Notes: a model not told the origin generated them from the sequence alone. DNA of 8,397 nucleotides from an uncultured Collinsella sp. (GCA_902493125.1 CABUOF010000076.1:1-8397), one strand, 5' to 3'; shown: positions 1 through 6,284, numbered from the stretch's first letter. Numbers and translations: made by a program.

Positions 1-312
1 GGGGCCATCGAACTCCAAACCCCAGTCCTCGCCCGGGAAGCGGTCGAGCTCGACGGGGGTGACGGTGCCGTCGCGCGGGTCGAAAACCTCGAGGTCGACG
101 GTGTCGTCGTCGGCCTCCCAGAGCCACACGATCATGTCGGTGAGCGCCTCACCGTTGACCGTGAGCACGCGCATGCCCGGCTCGATACCCACATCCCACG
201 CGGGCGATTCGGGACGCACGTTCTTTACGAGCGCGCCCTCACCCGGCTCGGGGTCGCGGCTGCGCCCGTAATCGGCCACCTCGGCGGCGTATGCGGGTAC
301 GGTCTGGTCCAT
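1..312 (-). CDS. PDZ/DUF512-type radical SAM protein, N-terminal part (runs off the window)
   Basis: An open frame of 104 codons starts at ATG 312 and leaves the window at base 1. It begins MDQTVPAYAAEV. From about residue 27 it has a PDZ-like fold signature: ALVKNVRPESPAWDVGI, then EPGMRVLTVNG at 45-54 and an acidic beta-strand region. It ends with EDWGLEFDGP (95-104). The order 'PDZ, then GLEF' is how the DUF512 family starts; in complete members a radical-SAM-like cysteine cluster and the DUF512 domain follow, but that part lies outside the window. The molecular function of the family is not established. In Firmicutes this gene commonly sits beside the ribosome GTPase gene der, which would be worth looking for further left. 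The start lies 2 bases after the ispH stop, so translational coupling is likely. An AGGAG about 14 bases upstream is rather distant. About 25 residues precede the PDZ part, somewhat longer than I expect. Family call fairly sure, function unknown. Confidence 0.78.
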   Translation of the reverse strand, partial: MDQTVPAYAAEVADYGRSRDPEPGEGALVKNVRPESPAWDVGIEPGMRVLTVNGEALTDMIVWLWEADDDTVDLEVFDPRDGTVTPVELDRFPGEDWGLEFDGP

Positions 313-314
313 GA

Positions 315-1214
315 TTAGCGGCAAAGCTCCTTGATGCGCTCGACGGCGCGCTCGATGTGTTCTTGCGGGGTGGAGGCTCCGGCGGTGATGCCGATGTGGT
401 GAGCGTCGGTAAACCAAGCGGTCTCAAGCTCTGAAGCTTCCTCGATGTGATGCGTGCGCTCGCAGGCGTCTGCGCAAATCTGCGCCAGGCGGCGGGTGTT
501 GCCCGAGTTCTTGCCGCCCACGACGACCATGCAGTCGCAGCGGTTGGCAAGTGTGGCTGCTGCCTGTTGACGCTCACTCGTGGCGGCGCAGATGGTGTTG
601 ATCACACGCAGCTCCTGCACGCGCGGGGTGATAGCTGCCACGACCTCGGCGAGGTTCTGCGCGGTCTGGGTGGTCTGCACGACGAGGCCTACCTTGCCCT
701 TGAACGACAAGGCGTTGGCGTCGGCGGCACAGCTCACGACCAGCGCATCAGTGCCGGCGTGGCCCAGGATGCCCTCCACCTCAGGGTGACCTGGCTCGCC
801 TACGACCACCACGCGGTAGCCCTCGCGCACCAGGCGCTCGGCTGCCATATGGACCTTCTTCACGTAAGGGCAGGTGGCGTCGACGACGTTAAGGCCACGC
901 TCGCGAGCGGCATCGATCACCTGCGGCACCACTCCGTGCGCGCGAATGATTACGGTGCCCGATGCGGCGTCGTCCAGGTTCTCGGCCAGGCCAACGCCTG
1001 CCTCAGCAAGCTCGCGCACCACGATGGGGTTATGGATGAGCGGACCCAAGGTATGAACCTGAGTGCTCTCCCCTGCCTGCGGCGCGGCGGCTAGCGCCAT
1101 ATCGAGCGCACGCTGTACGCCGTAGCAAGTACCGGCGTGGGCGGCGATCTCGATGGTAGGCGCGGTTGCCTGGTCGGACGCAGTCGCGGCGGTGTTCGTC
1201 ACATTCTCGCTCAT
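315..1214 (-). CDS. ispH: 4-hydroxy-3-methylbut-2-enyl diphosphate reductase (IspH/LytB)
   Basis: This is the last enzyme of the MEP (non-mevalonate) isoprenoid pathway. It reductively dehydroxylates HMBPP to IPP and DMAPP with a [4Fe-4S] cluster. The 299-residue product has all three cluster cysteines: C30 in AGTCYGVQRA, C115 in VDATCPYVKK and C209 in NTICAATSERQ. Other active-site residues are visible: H61 (LIHNPIVV), H93 (RAHGV), H143 and E145 (GEPGHPEVEG), and the late GGKNSGNT segment. The first motif reads GTCYGV where many homologues have GFCFGV, a mild variation. The start at ATG 1214 lies 2 bases after the plsC stop, with a modest CAGGTT upstream. A start at 1244 would add ten residues inside plsC and is less likely. 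The first 18 or so residues are Ala/Thr-rich and poorly constrained. Residues 47-49 (AGE) are encoded by one copy of the repeated 10-base word described separately. Cytoplasmic; complete. Confidence 0.97.
   Translation of the reverse strand: MSENVTNTAATASDQATAPTIEIAAHAGTCYGVQRALDMALAAAPQAGESTQVHTLGPLIHNPIVVRELAEAGVGLAENLDDAASGTVIIRAHGVVPQVIDAARERGLNVVDATCPYVKKVHMAAERLVREGYRVVVVGEPGHPEVEGILGHAGTDALVVSCAADANALSFKGKVGLVVQTTQTAQNLAEVVAAITPRVQELRVINTICAATSERQQAAATLANRCDCMVVVGGKNSGNTRRLAQICADACERTHHIEEASELETAWFTDAHHIGITAGASTPQEHIERAVERIKELCR
1067..1076 (-). repeat. Copy 1 of interspersed 10-base word GCAGGGGAGA (in ispH)
   Basis: The minus strand reads GCAGGGGAGA, encoding Ala47-Gly-Glu49 of IspH, in a surface-like stretch (AAAPQAGEST). 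The match to the copy at 6648-6657 extends to 14 bases (GCAGGGGAGAGCAC). Role unknown. Confidence 0.5.
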
Positions 1215-1216
1215 GG

Positions 1217-1945
1217 CTAGAACCTGCCCGGATGCTCGGCGCACAGCTCGTCTCGCATAGCGTAGACGCGGTTCATGGCCTCGGACTCAAACCATTCCAG
1301 GCGCTCCGTGCGTTTAAGCCCGGCCGGTGCGTCGGAAAGCGAGACGGCCTTGCCGGCGCGGATCCAGCACTTCTTGGGGCGCATGAGCTTTTTGCCCGTA
1401 GGCGTAATATCGGACCAGCCGCAGATGGCGAGCGGGTTGACGGGCGCCTTGCCCATCTGGGCGATGAGTGCAAAGCCGCCGTGGACCTCGGGCTTGATAT
1501 CGCGCGAGCGGATGCGCGTGCCCTCGGGGAAAATCAGGACGTCCTCGCCGCGCTGCAGCGCATGCTGGGCGGCGCGCAGGCACTTCATATCGGCAGTACC
1601 ACGCTCCACGGGGATGCCGCCAACGCGGCTGAAGGCCCAGCGCACAATCTTGCTCTTGGCGAACTCGGACTTAAAGATGGGACGAATGCGGCGGCCCCCA
1701 AAGAACAGCGCCGTCTCCACGGCCAAGAGCTCGGCCATCGAGGTGTGGTTGCAGATGACCACGCTGCCGCGGCCTTCCTGGCGCTCAAACAGAAGATCGG
1801 CGTCCTCGACCTTCCAGCGCCACATGAGCTTGGAGAAGGCCCAAAGGATGGCCATGACTACGACGACGGTGCCGCGGATGAGCGCTGGAAACTCGGCGTA
1901 GGGGGCGTTGTAATAGTCCTCGGGCGTCTGCTGAAACAGGCGCAT
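1217..1945 (-). CDS. plsC: 1-acyl-sn-glycerol-3-phosphate acyltransferase family protein (PlsC-like)
   Basis: This is a 242-residue LPLAT-family acyltransferase, expected to acylate lysophosphatidic acid to phosphatidic acid at the membrane. A hydrophobic segment at about 23-41 (RGTVVVVMAILWAFSKLM) would anchor it. Motif I is NHTSMAE at 66-72, motif II resembles GGIPVERG (109-116), and motif III is FPEGTR (139-144). A later hydrophobic block contains PVNPLAICGW. The oddity is motif I: the family's catalytic pair is HX4D, whereas here H67 is followed by E72 (codon GAG). Activity may survive because glutamate is also acidic, but this is atypical. The start at ATG 1945 follows a near-perfect AAAGGAGGT that overlaps the cmk stop codon 3 bases away. 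The cmk-plsC-ispH order is a common bacterial arrangement and supports the assignment. Family sure; exact substrate less so. Confidence 0.9.
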   Translation of the reverse strand: MRLFQQTPEDYYNAPYAEFPALIRGTVVVVMAILWAFSKLMWRWKVEDADLLFERQEGRGSVVICNHTSMAELLAVETALFFGGRRIRPIFKSEFAKSKIVRWAFSRVGGIPVERGTADMKCLRAAQHALQRGEDVLIFPEGTRIRSRDIKPEVHGGFALIAQMGKAPVNPLAICGWSDITPTGKKLMRPKKCWIRAGKAVSLSDAPAGLKRTERLEWFESEAMNRVYAMRDELCAEHPGRF

Positions 1946-1948
1946 GGG

Positions 1949-2635
1949 CTACCTCCTTTGGTTGATAAGGTCCTCGATTATCGAGACGACCTCGTCGATG
2001 GTGTGGGCGGTGGAGTCGACGTGCACGGCGTCCTCGGCGGGCACGAGCGGGGCGACCTCGCGGCTGCTGTCAAGCTTATCGCGCTGCTTGAGGGCGTCGA
2101 GGGTCTCGTCGACCTCGGCTTCGAGCTGCTCGGACGTGAGCGGCTGGGCGTCGTTTTGGTGACGCTGCAGCACGCGGCGGCGGGCGCGCTCACGCGGGTC
2201 GGCGGTCAGGAAGACCTTGACCTGCGCGTTAGGGAACACGACGGTGCCGATGTCGCGACCCTCGGCCACGATATCGCGGTCCTCGGCGGCACGGCGCTGA
2301 TGGATGAGCATGGCGGCGCGCACGCCCGGATAGGCCGAGACCTTGGACACGTTGGCGTCGACCTGCGGGGTGCGGATGGCGGCCGAAGCGTCTTGGCCGT
2401 CGATGGTCAGGCGCGTGTCCTCGCCGGTGCCGTTGGTAAAGCGGATCTCAATCTGCTCGGCGAGAGCGTCGATGGCCGCCTCGTTATCCAGATCGATGCC
2501 GCGGTCGAGCGCGGCGAAGGTGACGGCGCGATACATGGCGCCCGTGTCGAGCTTGTTAAAGCCAAGCTGACGGGCGATCTCCTTGGCGATGGTGGACTTG
2601 CCGGATCCGGCGGGGCCGTCGATGGCGACGATCAT
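1949..2635 (-). CDS. cmk: Cytidylate (CMP/dCMP) kinase
   Basis: This enzyme phosphorylates CMP and dCMP with ATP, feeding CTP, dCTP and CDP-lipid synthesis. The 228-residue product matches the usual length of about 225. Residues 7-15 form the P-loop GPAGSGKST. DTGAMYRAVT (30-39) is the NMP-binding signature typical of Cmk. EGRDIGTVVFP (125-135) and the arginine-rich LID segment TADPRERARRR (144-154) follow. The C-terminal RDKLDSSREVAPL and DAVHVDST region (about 185-209) also matches the family. The start at ATG 2635 places MIVAIDGPAG at the N-terminus as expected and has GAAAGGAAG about 8 bases upstream. The frame stays open back to 2923, but that extension is a proline/arginine/threonine-rich shadow of rluB. 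It is followed 3 bases later by plsC, consistent with phospholipid synthesis needing CTP for CDP-diacylglycerol (inference). Confidence 0.97.
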   Translation of the reverse strand: MIVAIDGPAGSGKSTIAKEIARQLGFNKLDTGAMYRAVTFAALDRGIDLDNEAAIDALAEQIEIRFTNGTGEDTRLTIDGQDASAAIRTPQVDANVSKVSAYPGVRAAMLIHQRRAAEDRDIVAEGRDIGTVVFPNAQVKVFLTADPRERARRRVLQRHQNDAQPLTSEQLEAEVDETLDALKQRDKLDSSREVAPLVPAEDAVHVDSTAHTIDEVVSIIEDLINQRR

Positions 2636-2702
2636 GCAATGCTTCCTTTCGATGGTTGACGTGCTGGTATGGTTCGCGGGCGTTGGGGCGCGGCGGGTTT
2701 GC
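2636..2702 (-). other. rluB-cmk intergenic spacer
   Basis: These 67 bases separate the rluB stop from the cmk start. The only functional signal I can support is the cmk Shine-Dalgarno sequence (GAAAGGAAG on the minus strand, ending about 8 bases before the ATG). I see no U-tract hairpin and no convincing promoter boxes, so read-through from rluB is the simplest reading. Confidence 0.5.
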
Positions 2703-3671
2703 CTAGCCCGTGTAGCGCTCGCGGTAGGTGTTGCGCTTGGGTGCTGAGCCATGGCTGCCGTGGTGACGCGTGCGGCTGGCAGGCGTGTCTTGGGGCTTGC
2801 CGCCGTTGCGCTTGGAGCTCGCCTGCTTGGGCGGGATGCCGCCGGCCTTGAGGATCTGCACCTCGCGGTCGGTGAGCTCGCGCCACGAGCCCTTGGCCAC
2901 GTCCTTGAGCTCCAGGCCGGCAAAGTTGCAGCGGTGCAGGCGGATCACCGGGTGGTGAATCTTGCCCAGCATGCGCTTGACCTGGTTCTTGCGACCCTCG
3001 CGGATGATGACCTCCACGGCGGTGGTGCCGGGCCTGACGCCCTGTGGCGCCACGGCCTCGGCCTCGCGTGCGGTGATGACGCGGCAGATTGCCGGCTGGC
3101 ATAGGCCGTCGTCGAGCTCGATGCCACGGCGGAGCGGGTCCAGATCGCGGTCGGTCAGTTGCCCGTCCACGAGTGCCTGGTAGGTCTTGTAGACATGCTT
3201 GCTGGGGTGCAGCAGATCCTGCGACAGGTCGCCGTCGGTGGTAAAGAGCAAAAGGCCCGTGGTGTCGCGGTCCAGGCGGCCCACCGGGAAGAGCCCCGGA
3301 AAGCGGTCGCGGGGGACCAGGTCGGCCACGCAAGGGCGCTCCTGCGGATCGCTCATGGTGGTGAGGTAGCCGGTCGGCTTGTAGAGCATCAAGTACACGG
3401 CGCCCTGGTTGAGCTTGACGGGCATGCCGTCGACCTCGATGTGATCGTGGTCGACGTCGACCTTGGTGCCCAGCTCGGTCGCGACCTGGCCGTTGACGGT
3501 CACGCGGCCGGCGGTCATCAGGTCCTCCGAGCCGCGACGGCTCGCCACGCCCGCGCGCGCCAAAAAGCGCTGCAGGCGCATGGTGTGCGGGTAGACGGGC
3601 TGGGCGTCGGTCGCGGGCGAGTCCGTGGCGCCGACGATGCGTGTCTCCCCTGCTTCGTTAGTTCTCGTCAT
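2703..3671 (-). CDS. rluB: 23S rRNA pseudouridine synthase, RluB/RsuA family
   Basis: This is a 322-residue RsuA/RluB/E/F-family pseudouridine synthase, expected to isomerise one uridine of 23S rRNA near the peptidyl-transferase centre. An S4 RNA-binding domain occupies about 31-82 (RLQRFLARAGVASRRGSE ... VTVNG). The catalytic domain begins with LMLYKPTGYL (94-103). The catalytic aspartate is D134 in GRLDRDTTGLLL. The conserved REGRKNQVKRML lies at 224-235, followed by a region ending in LTDREVQILKAGGIP. Residues about 280-322 form a Lys/Arg/Ser/Gly/His-rich tail not needed for the fold, perhaps an RNA-binding extension. The start at ATG 3671 is chosen because GGAGGA sits 5 bases upstream; it overlaps scpB by 14 bases. 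The internal ATG at 3581 has no ribosome binding site. Position downstream of scpAB is common in Gram-positive bacteria. RluB is the likely subfamily, but the exact target uridine cannot be read from sequence. Confidence 0.93.
   Translation of the reverse strand: MTRTNEAGETRIVGATDSPATDAQPVYPHTMRLQRFLARAGVASRRGSEDLMTAGRVTVNGQVATELGTKVDVDHDHIEVDGMPVKLNQGAVYLMLYKPTGYLTTMSDPQERPCVADLVPRDRFPGLFPVGRLDRDTTGLLLFTTDGDLSQDLLHPSKHVYKTYQALVDGQLTDRDLDPLRRGIELDDGLCQPAICRVITAREAEAVAPQGVRPGTTAVEVIIREGRKNQVKRMLGKIHHPVIRLHRCNFAGLELKDVAKGSWRELTDREVQILKAGGIPPKQASSKRNGGKPQDTPASRTRHHGSHGSAPKRNTYRERYTG
3644..3653 (-). repeat. Copy 2 of interspersed 10-base word GCAGGGGAGA (in rluB)
   Basis: The same 10 bases on the minus strand encode Ala7-Gly-Glu9 in the non-conserved N-terminal tail of RluB (MTRTNEAGETR), ahead of the S4 domain. 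Confidence 0.5.
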
Positions 3672-4386
3672 GCATATCCTCCGAGGTCTTGTCGACGACC
3701 AGGTTGTCCTCGCCCTCGACTGCCTCAACATTCACAACATCGGTATCGAGCAGCTCGCGCTCTTCGTCCAGGTCTTCGGCCTGCTCCTCGAGCGTGGACT
3801 GAATGCTGCGACCGCTCAAGCGCTCACGGATAAACTGACGCGACTGCTCGTCGGGGGCAAACTGCTCCAGATCGGGCAGATCGCGGGTTGAGCGCAGGCC
3901 GAATTTTTCCAAGAAGGCGTTGGTCGTGCCATAGATGATGGCCTGACCGCGCTGGGGGTCGCGGCCGAGCTCGCGCACCAGACCCTTGTCCACGAGCGAC
4001 GCGATGACGCCGTCTGAGTTGACGCCGCGGATGCCCTTGACCACCTCGCGCGTTACGGGCTGGTGGTATGCGATAACGGCCAGGGTTTCGAGTGCCGCCT
4101 GGGACAGCTTTTGCGTGTCCCAGCTCAACACATAGGCCTCGACCATGTCGTGGTAAGCGGGGTGCGTGAACAGGCGCCAGCCGCCGGCGACCTCGCGCAG
4201 CTGAAAGCCGCGGTTGGCCTCCTCGTACTCAACCTTGAGCTCGGCGAGCAGCGACGCGCACTCGCCGGGGGCGATATCCAGTGCGCCGGCCAGCGCGGGC
4301 GCACTCACCGGGTCGCTCGACACCAGCAGCAGCGCCTCGAGGGCGCCTTTGAGGCTGTTTGCCTCCAGCGTGGAAAGGGTTGACAT
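3658..4386 (-). CDS. scpB: Segregation and condensation protein B (ScpB)
   Basis: ScpB dimers bind the kleisin ScpA and, with SMC, form the bacterial condensin that organises and segregates the chromosome. The first winged-helix domain spans about 11-85 (LKGALEALLLVSSDPVSAPALA). The second contains the family hallmark AVIAYHQPVTREVVKGIRG (103-121), then SDGVIASLVDKGLVRELGR and IIYGTTNAFLEKFGL (150-164). The 242-residue length exceeds the usual 190-200 because of a strongly acidic tail from about 200 to 242 (rich in Glu and Asp). The last codons overlap the rluB start by 14 bases. The start at ATG 4386 has TAGGAGCC upstream, and that site overlaps the scpA stop codon, so the two genes are translationally coupled. 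Cytoplasmic, nucleoid-associated. Confidence 0.97.
   Translation of the reverse strand: MSTLSTLEANSLKGALEALLLVSSDPVSAPALAGALDIAPGECASLLAELKVEYEEANRGFQLREVAGGWRLFTHPAYHDMVEAYVLSWDTQKLSQAALETLAVIAYHQPVTREVVKGIRGVNSDGVIASLVDKGLVRELGRDPQRGQAIIYGTTNAFLEKFGLRSTRDLPDLEQFAPDEQSRQFIRERLSGRSIQSTLEEQAEDLDEERELLDTDVVNVEAVEGEDNLVVDKTSEDMHDEN
3677..3682 (-). promoter_or_regulatory. Ribosome binding site deciding the rluB start
   Basis: GGAGGA on the minus strand lies 5 bases before ATG 3671, inside the 3' end of scpB. It selects this start over the longer in-frame ORF from 3731 and over the internal ATG at 3581, neither of which has a comparable site. A nearby ATG three bases upstream is in the scpB frame (its Met-His-Asp-Glu-Asn end). 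Confidence 0.75.
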
Positions 4387-4397
4387 GGTTGCGGCTC

Positions 4398-5210
4398 CTA
4401 TTCGGTGAGCTCGGGGCCCTCGCCGGGCACATAGGCCTCGGCGCCCTCGACGCGGTTGATGCGGATGGTTCCAAAGATCTCGTCCTGGCTCAGCGTGAGC
4501 GAGCCGCGCTTGGCGAGCTCCAGCATAGCCAGGAAGGTGACGACGAGCTGCTCGGTGGTGGCATCGCCGTCCAACAGCTCGCGGAAGGTGCAGGTTTGGT
4601 GCGCCATGGTAAAGCGGTCGACGGAGGCCACCGTCAGGTCGAGCGGCACGCGATGTGGAGCCACGTGCTCGGCCTCCAGCAGGAAGGTCTGGTGCTTACC
4701 GTCTAGGTCGGCGCAGATGACAGCAAGGCCGCGCAGGGTGATGCCGGCCAGATAGTCGGGCATGAGGCCCAAAAACTCCGGGTCGGGACCGGCCACACGC
4801 GGGTGCATGCGGCTTTCGGCCTGCATGCGAGCACCGAGGGCCGCAGCCGCGCCCTTAAACTGCTTGTAGGCAATTAGGCGCTGGATCAGGACCTCGCGCA
4901 AGGCGTCGCCGTCGAGCGTGCTGAGCTCCTCGAGGTCTTCGTCGAACTCGTCATCGTCGTCATCGACTTTGCGCGGGACCTCCTGGGGCACCAGTGAGGC
5001 GGCCTTGATGTCCAAAAGGGTTGCCGCGACCAGCAAAAAGTCGCTCGCCACGTCTAAGTCCAGCGCCTCGATGCGCTCGGCCTCGGCAAGGTATTGCTCG
5101 GCCACCTCGCTGATGGAGATGGCGCCGATATCAACTTTTTGGCGGGTTACCAGCTGCAGCAGCAGGTCGAACGGTCCGCTGTAGACCTGCGTCGACACGC
5201 GATACGACAT
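4398..5210 (-). CDS. scpA: Segregation and condensation protein A (ScpA, kleisin)
   Basis: ScpA is the kleisin that bridges the SMC heads and carries ScpB. The 270-residue product opens with the typical YSGPFDLLLQLV (10-21) followed by KVDIGAISISEVAEQYL. FLLVAATLLDIKAASLVP (58-75) is the conserved helical segment. The C-terminal winged helix (about 205-257), which binds the SMC head, includes FLAMLELAKRGSLTLSQDEIFGTIRI. Residues 83-102 form a very acidic linker (VDDDDDEFDEDLEEL), common in kleisins but pronounced here. The start at ATG 5210 is preceded by AAAGGAGGT, a near-perfect Shine-Dalgarno. scpB follows after 11 bases. The 84-base gap upstream is the largest in the window and could hold a regulatory site. 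Confidence 0.97.
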   Translation of the reverse strand: MSYRVSTQVYSGPFDLLLQLVTRQKVDIGAISISEVAEQYLAEAERIEALDLDVASDFLLVAATLLDIKAASLVPQEVPRKVDDDDDEFDEDLEELSTLDGDALREVLIQRLIAYKQFKGAAAALGARMQAESRMHPRVAGPDPEFLGLMPDYLAGITLRGLAVICADLDGKHQTFLLEAEHVAPHRVPLDLTVASVDRFTMAHQTCTFRELLDGDATTEQLVVTFLAMLELAKRGSLTLSQDEIFGTIRINRVEGAEAYVPGEGPELTE

Positions 5211-5294
5211 CTTCGACCTCCTTTGACGGCGCCTTCGCGGCGCGGTTTGGGTGCATATTGCGACCGTTTTGCACGGTCGACCTGTAAGTTTACC
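5211..5294 (-). other. M50-scpA intergenic region with inverted repeats
   Basis: This is the longest spacer between genes here. On the minus strand it reads from the protease stop through a 7-bp perfect inverted repeat (CGACCGT, 5-base loop, ACGGTCG; 5261-5279), then a second GC-rich hairpin (GCGCC/GGCGC arms, 5229-5243), then the strong scpA Shine-Dalgarno. Neither hairpin is followed by a U-tract, so an intrinsic terminator is not supported. Promoter-like boxes are weak: the best pair I find on the minus strand matches consensus poorly. It may hold an operator, an mRNA stabilising hairpin or an internal promoter. Confidence 0.45.
5261..5279. repeat. Perfect 7-bp inverted repeat upstream of scpA
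   Basis: The plus strand shows CGACCGT (5261-5267), a TTTGC loop (5268-5272) and ACGGTCG (5273-5279). It is centred about 60 bases before the scpA start. A shorter alternative pairing, GTGCA (5251-5255) with TGCAC (5270-5274), shares bases 5273-5274 and would exclude it. Role unknown. Confidence 0.55.
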
Positions 5295-5978
5295 TTAGAT
5301 GCCGGCGATTGCGAAGTTGAGCAGCTGCTCAGCAAGCGGATACACGGTAACGTCGAAATACCGTCCGATCACGTCGATGCCGGTCCACATAGGCAGCAGA
5401 TATAGCACGATGATAAGTATCGGCATGGCGTATTGCTGCAGACGGTAGTAGTTGGCGAGCGCCTTACCTTTGAGGAATGGGACAATGATCGACGAGCCGT
5501 CGAGCGGTGGGATCGGGATGAGGTTAAAGAACGCGAGCGACAGGTTGACCACGATAAACGTGGCGCCGAAGTTCATGATCTGTGACGCTACGGCAAAGGA
5601 TATGCTTGCATAGAGGTTGCCGTACGTTACTTGCATGAGAGCGGCAGCGAGGCACGCGAGGGCGATGTTTGATGCGGGGCCGGCCACGCTCACCAGGACC
5701 TCGTCGCGCTTGGGGTGCTTGAGGTTGTTGAGGTAGACAGGCACCGGCTTGGCAAAGGCGAACACCGGGCCTCCGGCGGCGAGCATCAGCAGCGGCAGGA
5801 TGATGGTGCCAAACGGGTCGATATGGTTGAGCGGGTTGAGCGACACGCGTCCGCGCGAACGGGCCGTCTTATCGCCGAGTGCCCAGGCCGCGGCGGCGTG
5901 CGCGCTCTCGTGGATGACGATACCTATGATGACGGCAACGGCGCTGGCGAGCAGGTTCATGATGTAGCTGCTGGACAT
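5295..5978 (-). CDS. Site-2-protease-like M50 membrane metalloprotease
   Basis: This 227-residue polytopic membrane protein belongs to the M50 zinc metalloprotease (site-2 protease) family, which cuts substrates within the membrane. The zinc-binding HExxH is HESAH at 23-27 inside the first transmembrane helix. The second half of the site is FFNLIPIPPLDG (150-161), with N152 and zinc ligand D160. Between them lie RGRVSLNPLNHIDPFGTI (42-59) and AGPASNIALA (99-108), both typical of this compact subgroup. Further hydrophobic helices run to the C-terminus. There is no PDZ or CBS domain, so it is a minimal core protease. The start at ATG 5978 has TAGGAGA upstream that overlaps the stop of the preceding membrane protein gene, 9 bases away. 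No anti-sigma factor or other obvious substrate is encoded in the window. Proximity to scpA is often seen in Gram-positive genomes. Substrate unknown. Confidence 0.92.
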   Translation of the reverse strand: MSSSYIMNLLASAVAVIIGIVIHESAHAAAAWALGDKTARSRGRVSLNPLNHIDPFGTIILPLLMLAAGGPVFAFAKPVPVYLNNLKHPKRDEVLVSVAGPASNIALACLAAALMQVTYGNLYASISFAVASQIMNFGATFIVVNLSLAFFNLIPIPPLDGSSIIVPFLKGKALANYYRLQQYAMPILIIVLYLLPMWTGIDVIGRYFDVTVYPLAEQLLNFAIAGI

Positions 5979-5987
5979 GGCGCTCTC

Positions 5988-6284
5988 CTAGCGGACGCGG
6001 CGCGAAGCGCGCGTGAGCAGGTAGTCAATTACAAACAGGATCACAGCGACGATGGCGTAATCCAGGCGGAAGACGCCGCCAAAGGGCGAGGTGATGACGC
6101 CGTAGCCGGCGATGGCGCTCGGCAGCGCGCAAGAAAGCTCGACGACAAAGCCGACAATCTGCAGCTTGGCGGTGAGGCCGCTAAAGCACAGCAGCACAGT
6201 CATCGCGCTCATAAAGATGCCGCATATGCGACAGGCGATGGCGATGATGCTCATCGCCACGGCAGCGGCCTTACGAGAGTTCAC
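5988..6284 (-). CDS. Small membrane protein of unknown function (98 aa)
   Basis: I do not recognise this protein. Read from GTG 6284 it has 98 residues and is mostly hydrophobic. Candidate membrane segments are about 11-34 (MSIIAIACRICGIFMSAMTV), 42-64 (starting QIVGFVVELSCALP) and 75-90 (DYAIVAVILFVIDYLL). The N-terminus (NSRK) and the C-terminus (RASRRVR) are both positively charged. It holds three cysteines and a PFGG turn. The GTG start is chosen because AGGAGA lies 7 bases upstream, which gives a 14-base overlap with the ABC-F gene; the later ATG at 6254 would give 88 residues and lacks as good a site. A longer frame from 6404 is a shadow of the ABC-F C-terminus. Its stop codon overlaps the Shine-Dalgarno of the M50 protease gene, so expression with the protease is likely. 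A functional link with the protease is only inference. Confidence 0.75.
   Translation of the reverse strand: MNSRKAAAVAMSIIAIACRICGIFMSAMTVLLCFSGLTAKLQIVGFVVELSCALPSAIAGYGVITSPFGGVFRLDYAIVAVILFVIDYLLTRASRRVR

Noticed and set aside
447..1094. Plus-strand open frame antisense to ispH
   Set aside because: His/Gly/Ala-rich shadow of a conserved enzyme; no independent support.
1166..2659. A 497-codon open frame on the plus strand across plsC and cmk
   Set aside because: It is antisense to two clearly conserved genes with full motifs. Long antisense frames are expected in GC-rich coding DNA, and the translation has no recognisable domain.
2636..2923. Longer N-terminus for cytidylate kinase (frame open to 2923)
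   Set aside because: The extension overlaps the rluB coding end in another frame, is proline/arginine/threonine-rich and unlike any Cmk; ATG 2635 gives the standard length.
2632..3333. Minus-strand 233-codon frame across rluB
   Set aside because: Pro/Arg/Gly-rich frame-shifted shadow of rluB with no domain.
5229..5279. Hairpins upstream of scpA as a transcription terminator
   Set aside because: Neither hairpin is followed by a run of U residues on either strand, so an intrinsic terminator is not supported.
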